Part shown: piece by piece, positions 6,425 through 7,358 of the stretch | Layout: every line of letters starts with the position of its first letter | Position numbering within the stretch: position 1 is the first letter of the stretch | NCBI GenBank assembly: GCA_023250775.1 | Contig: JAHFAA010000182.1 | Span: 1 to 7,358 of the forward strand | Reading direction: 5' to 3' | DNA length: 7,358 nucleotides | Source: Bdellovibrionales bacterium | GTDB lineage: Bacteria > Bdellovibrionota > Bacteriovoracia > Bacteriovoracales > Bacteriovoracaceae | Position numbers and translations under genes: made by a program | The notes under the pieces: model-generated | The model's input: only the letters and a program-made list of their open reading frames with translations | Databases searched by the model: none | What the model was told of the DNA's origin: nothing

Positions 6425-6458
6425 AAAAAAAGCTGGCCCAAATGCCGGCTTTTTTTTT
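6425..6458 (+). terminator. Strong Rho-independent terminator, probably bidirectional
   Basis: The stem AAAAAAAGCTGGC (6425-6437) pairs with GCCGGC plus T9 (6444-6458) across the 6-nt loop CCAAAT. The GC core is 6 bp with one G-U pair, extended by A-T pairs. The A-run before the stem gives a T-run on the minus strand, so it can act both ways. It closes the mini-ORF unit and separates it from the GH57-like gene. Confidence 0.88.
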
Positions 6459-6509
6459 GCCCACTAATCTCATTTTGACGAAGCCATTTCGCTACTCCAT
6501 GCTTTATGT

Positions 6510-7358
6510 ATGAAAAATTTAACTTTGCTCAAGCACGTTCTCATCGGAACCTATATCCTCTGCTGCGGAAATCTTTCCGCGGTTGAAATCACCTATCACT
6601 GGCACTTGCACCAGCCCATTTACTGGCCGGCACACAATCCGAACTTGGAACGGGTGCAATTTGCAGCGGAATCCTATGACATCAAAAATGCTGGCGGCGG
6701 TTTCTATGCTGGCAGCAATCTTCCTCACCCTCAAAACAATCTCGCCACGGGAGATCTTGGTTCCTATGATCCAGTTTTTTCTGTCGACGATCGAATCAAT
6801 GTCTACCAGTGGGGTGGGAGAGAATCCATTCGTCATCTTCTCAATTTTCCCAATGCCGGGGCCTCGGTTTCTTATTCCGGTTCACTGATGGACAATATTG
6901 GAAGCTGGGGAAAAGACTCTCGCATGGGCTACTCACCAAATTGGAACAGCGGCTATCGTGAGGCCAATAGCTGGAAGACCAGCGGTGGCCACCCACGCGC
7001 CGACATGGTGGGCATCACCTATCATCACTCCCTGTCGCCTTTGATCCCAAAGAGCGCCTTTAAAAAAGAACTGCAGCTTTTTCGTCGTGCCGCTGCTGCC
7101 ACCTGGGCCGGGACGCCGACACGAGGATTCTTCCCTCCCGAAGTTACCTTTTCCACCTCGCTCATTCCCATTCTTTTAGAGCAAGGGTTTGAGTGGTCGA
7201 TCGTTGCCAACGGACACCTGGCGCGCACCACCAGTAATTATCTTTCAGTCGCGCCATCCCCTTCCACTTCGACTTGGAATACCGTCCCTCCCAATCGTGC
7301 CGATCTCTTAAATCCCGCCGTATCACCAGAAAAATGGTGGGCCGGTTCCATTGATGGC
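6510..7358 (+). CDS. Secreted GH57-like glycoside hydrolase, N-terminal part; 3' end outside window
   Basis: The frame is open from ATG 6510 to the last base (283 codons). Residues 1-24 form a Sec signal peptide: MKNLTLLKH, hydrophobic VLIGTYILCCG, and a likely cut after NLSA. The mature protein begins VEITYHWHLHQPIYWP; the H-x-H-Q-P block (32-36) is the first conserved region of family GH57. SYSGSLMDNI (about 121-130), GITYHHSLSPLIP (168-180) and TRGFFPPEVTFS (204-215) match later GH57 blocks, with Glu211 as the likely nucleophile. The catalytic Asp region lies beyond the window. GH57 enzymes act on alpha-glucans such as starch and glycogen (amylase, branching enzyme, amylopullulanase), but the exact activity is not predictable here. 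No clear ribosome binding site is seen; TTGACG at 6475 is a possible -35 box without a good -10. The gene follows a terminator and is more GC-rich than the genes to its left, so it is probably not part of the cluster. Confidence 0.8.
   Translation, partial: MKNLTLLKHVLIGTYILCCGNLSAVEITYHWHLHQPIYWPAHNPNLERVQFAAESYDIKNAGGGFYAGSNLPHPQNNLATGDLGSYDPVFSVDDRINVYQWGGRESIRHLLNFPNAGASVSYSGSLMDNIGSWGKDSRMGYSPNWNSGYREANSWKTSGGHPRADMVGITYHHSLSPLIPKSAFKKELQLFRRAAAATWAGTPTRGFFPPEVTFSTSLIPILLEQGFEWSIVANGHLARTTSNYLSVAPSPSTSTWNTVPPNRADLLNPAVSPEKWWAGSIDG

Noticed and set aside
6420..6479. Plus-strand short frame MIKKSWPKC... as a second small peptide
   Set aside because: It is read entirely through the terminator stem and T-run, with no Shine-Dalgarno sequence.
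6552..6569. Lipoprotein lipobox at the Cys-Cys pair in the GH57-like signal peptide
   Set aside because: The residue before the first Cys is Leu and before the second is Cys, which does not fit the small residue needed at -1. A signal peptidase I site after LSA fits better.
6519..6888. Overlapping ORFs of about 100 codons on both strands (minus 6519-6836, plus 6583-6888)
   Set aside because: The third frame here encodes a signal peptide followed by GH57 conserved blocks and stays open to the window end. The other two are shadows.
1..7358. CRISPR arrays, tRNA or rRNA genes, insertion sequences, attachment sites
   Set aside because: No regularly spaced repeats, cloverleaf-like segments, transposase-like proteins or terminal inverted repeats were seen on reading both strands.

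Overview
The window shows a bacterial chromosome segment carrying part of a specialised-metabolism locus. It combines fatty-acid activation genes with a YcaO enzyme, two cobalamin-type radical SAM enzymes and a very small ORF that could be a peptide precursor. The final gene encodes a protein with a Sec signal peptide, and most genes have moderate to low GC. A Gram-negative, perhaps Bdellovibrionota or other deltaproteobacterial-like, host would fit. That assignment is a weak inference, because no rRNA or marker gene is present.

Layout. Bases 1-2333 (+) hold a tightly overlapping operon: the C-terminal part of a fatty acyl-AMP ligase (FAAL), a GNAT acyltransferase, and a monoacylglycerol-lipase-like alpha/beta hydrolase whose expected nucleophile Ser is a Cys. 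Bases 2330-4898 (-) hold a two-gene operon running the opposite way: a B12-binding-domain radical SAM protein followed by a stand-alone YcaO protein, overlapping by 11 bp. The YcaO stop codon overlaps the hydrolase stop codon. A 46-bp gap (4899-4944) separates this operon from a divergent second B12-type radical SAM gene (4945-6234, +). Bases 6235-6509 carry a compact unit: a perfect TTGACA -35 box, a 5' hairpin, a strong ribosome binding site, a 17-codon ORF (MKNNKSKKKVILCTVRG) and a strong terminator. From 6510 a secreted GH57-like glycoside hydrolase runs off the right edge. It has visibly higher GC and is probably outside the cluster.

Working model (inference). YcaO enzymes activate peptide backbone amides to make azolines or thioamides, and B12 radical SAM enzymes often methylate unactivated carbons. 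The adjacent mini-ORF, rich in Lys and containing a Cys-Thr pair, could be an unusually short RiPP precursor. The FAAL/GNAT/hydrolase operon could supply and attach a fatty acyl group, as GNAT enzymes do in the selidamide and goadvionin classes of lipidated RiPPs. No E1-like or TfuA partner for YcaO, no acyl carrier protein and no exporter lie in the window, so they would have to be upstream or elsewhere. The mini-ORF could instead be a small RNA or a leader peptide, and the two halves of the locus could be independent.
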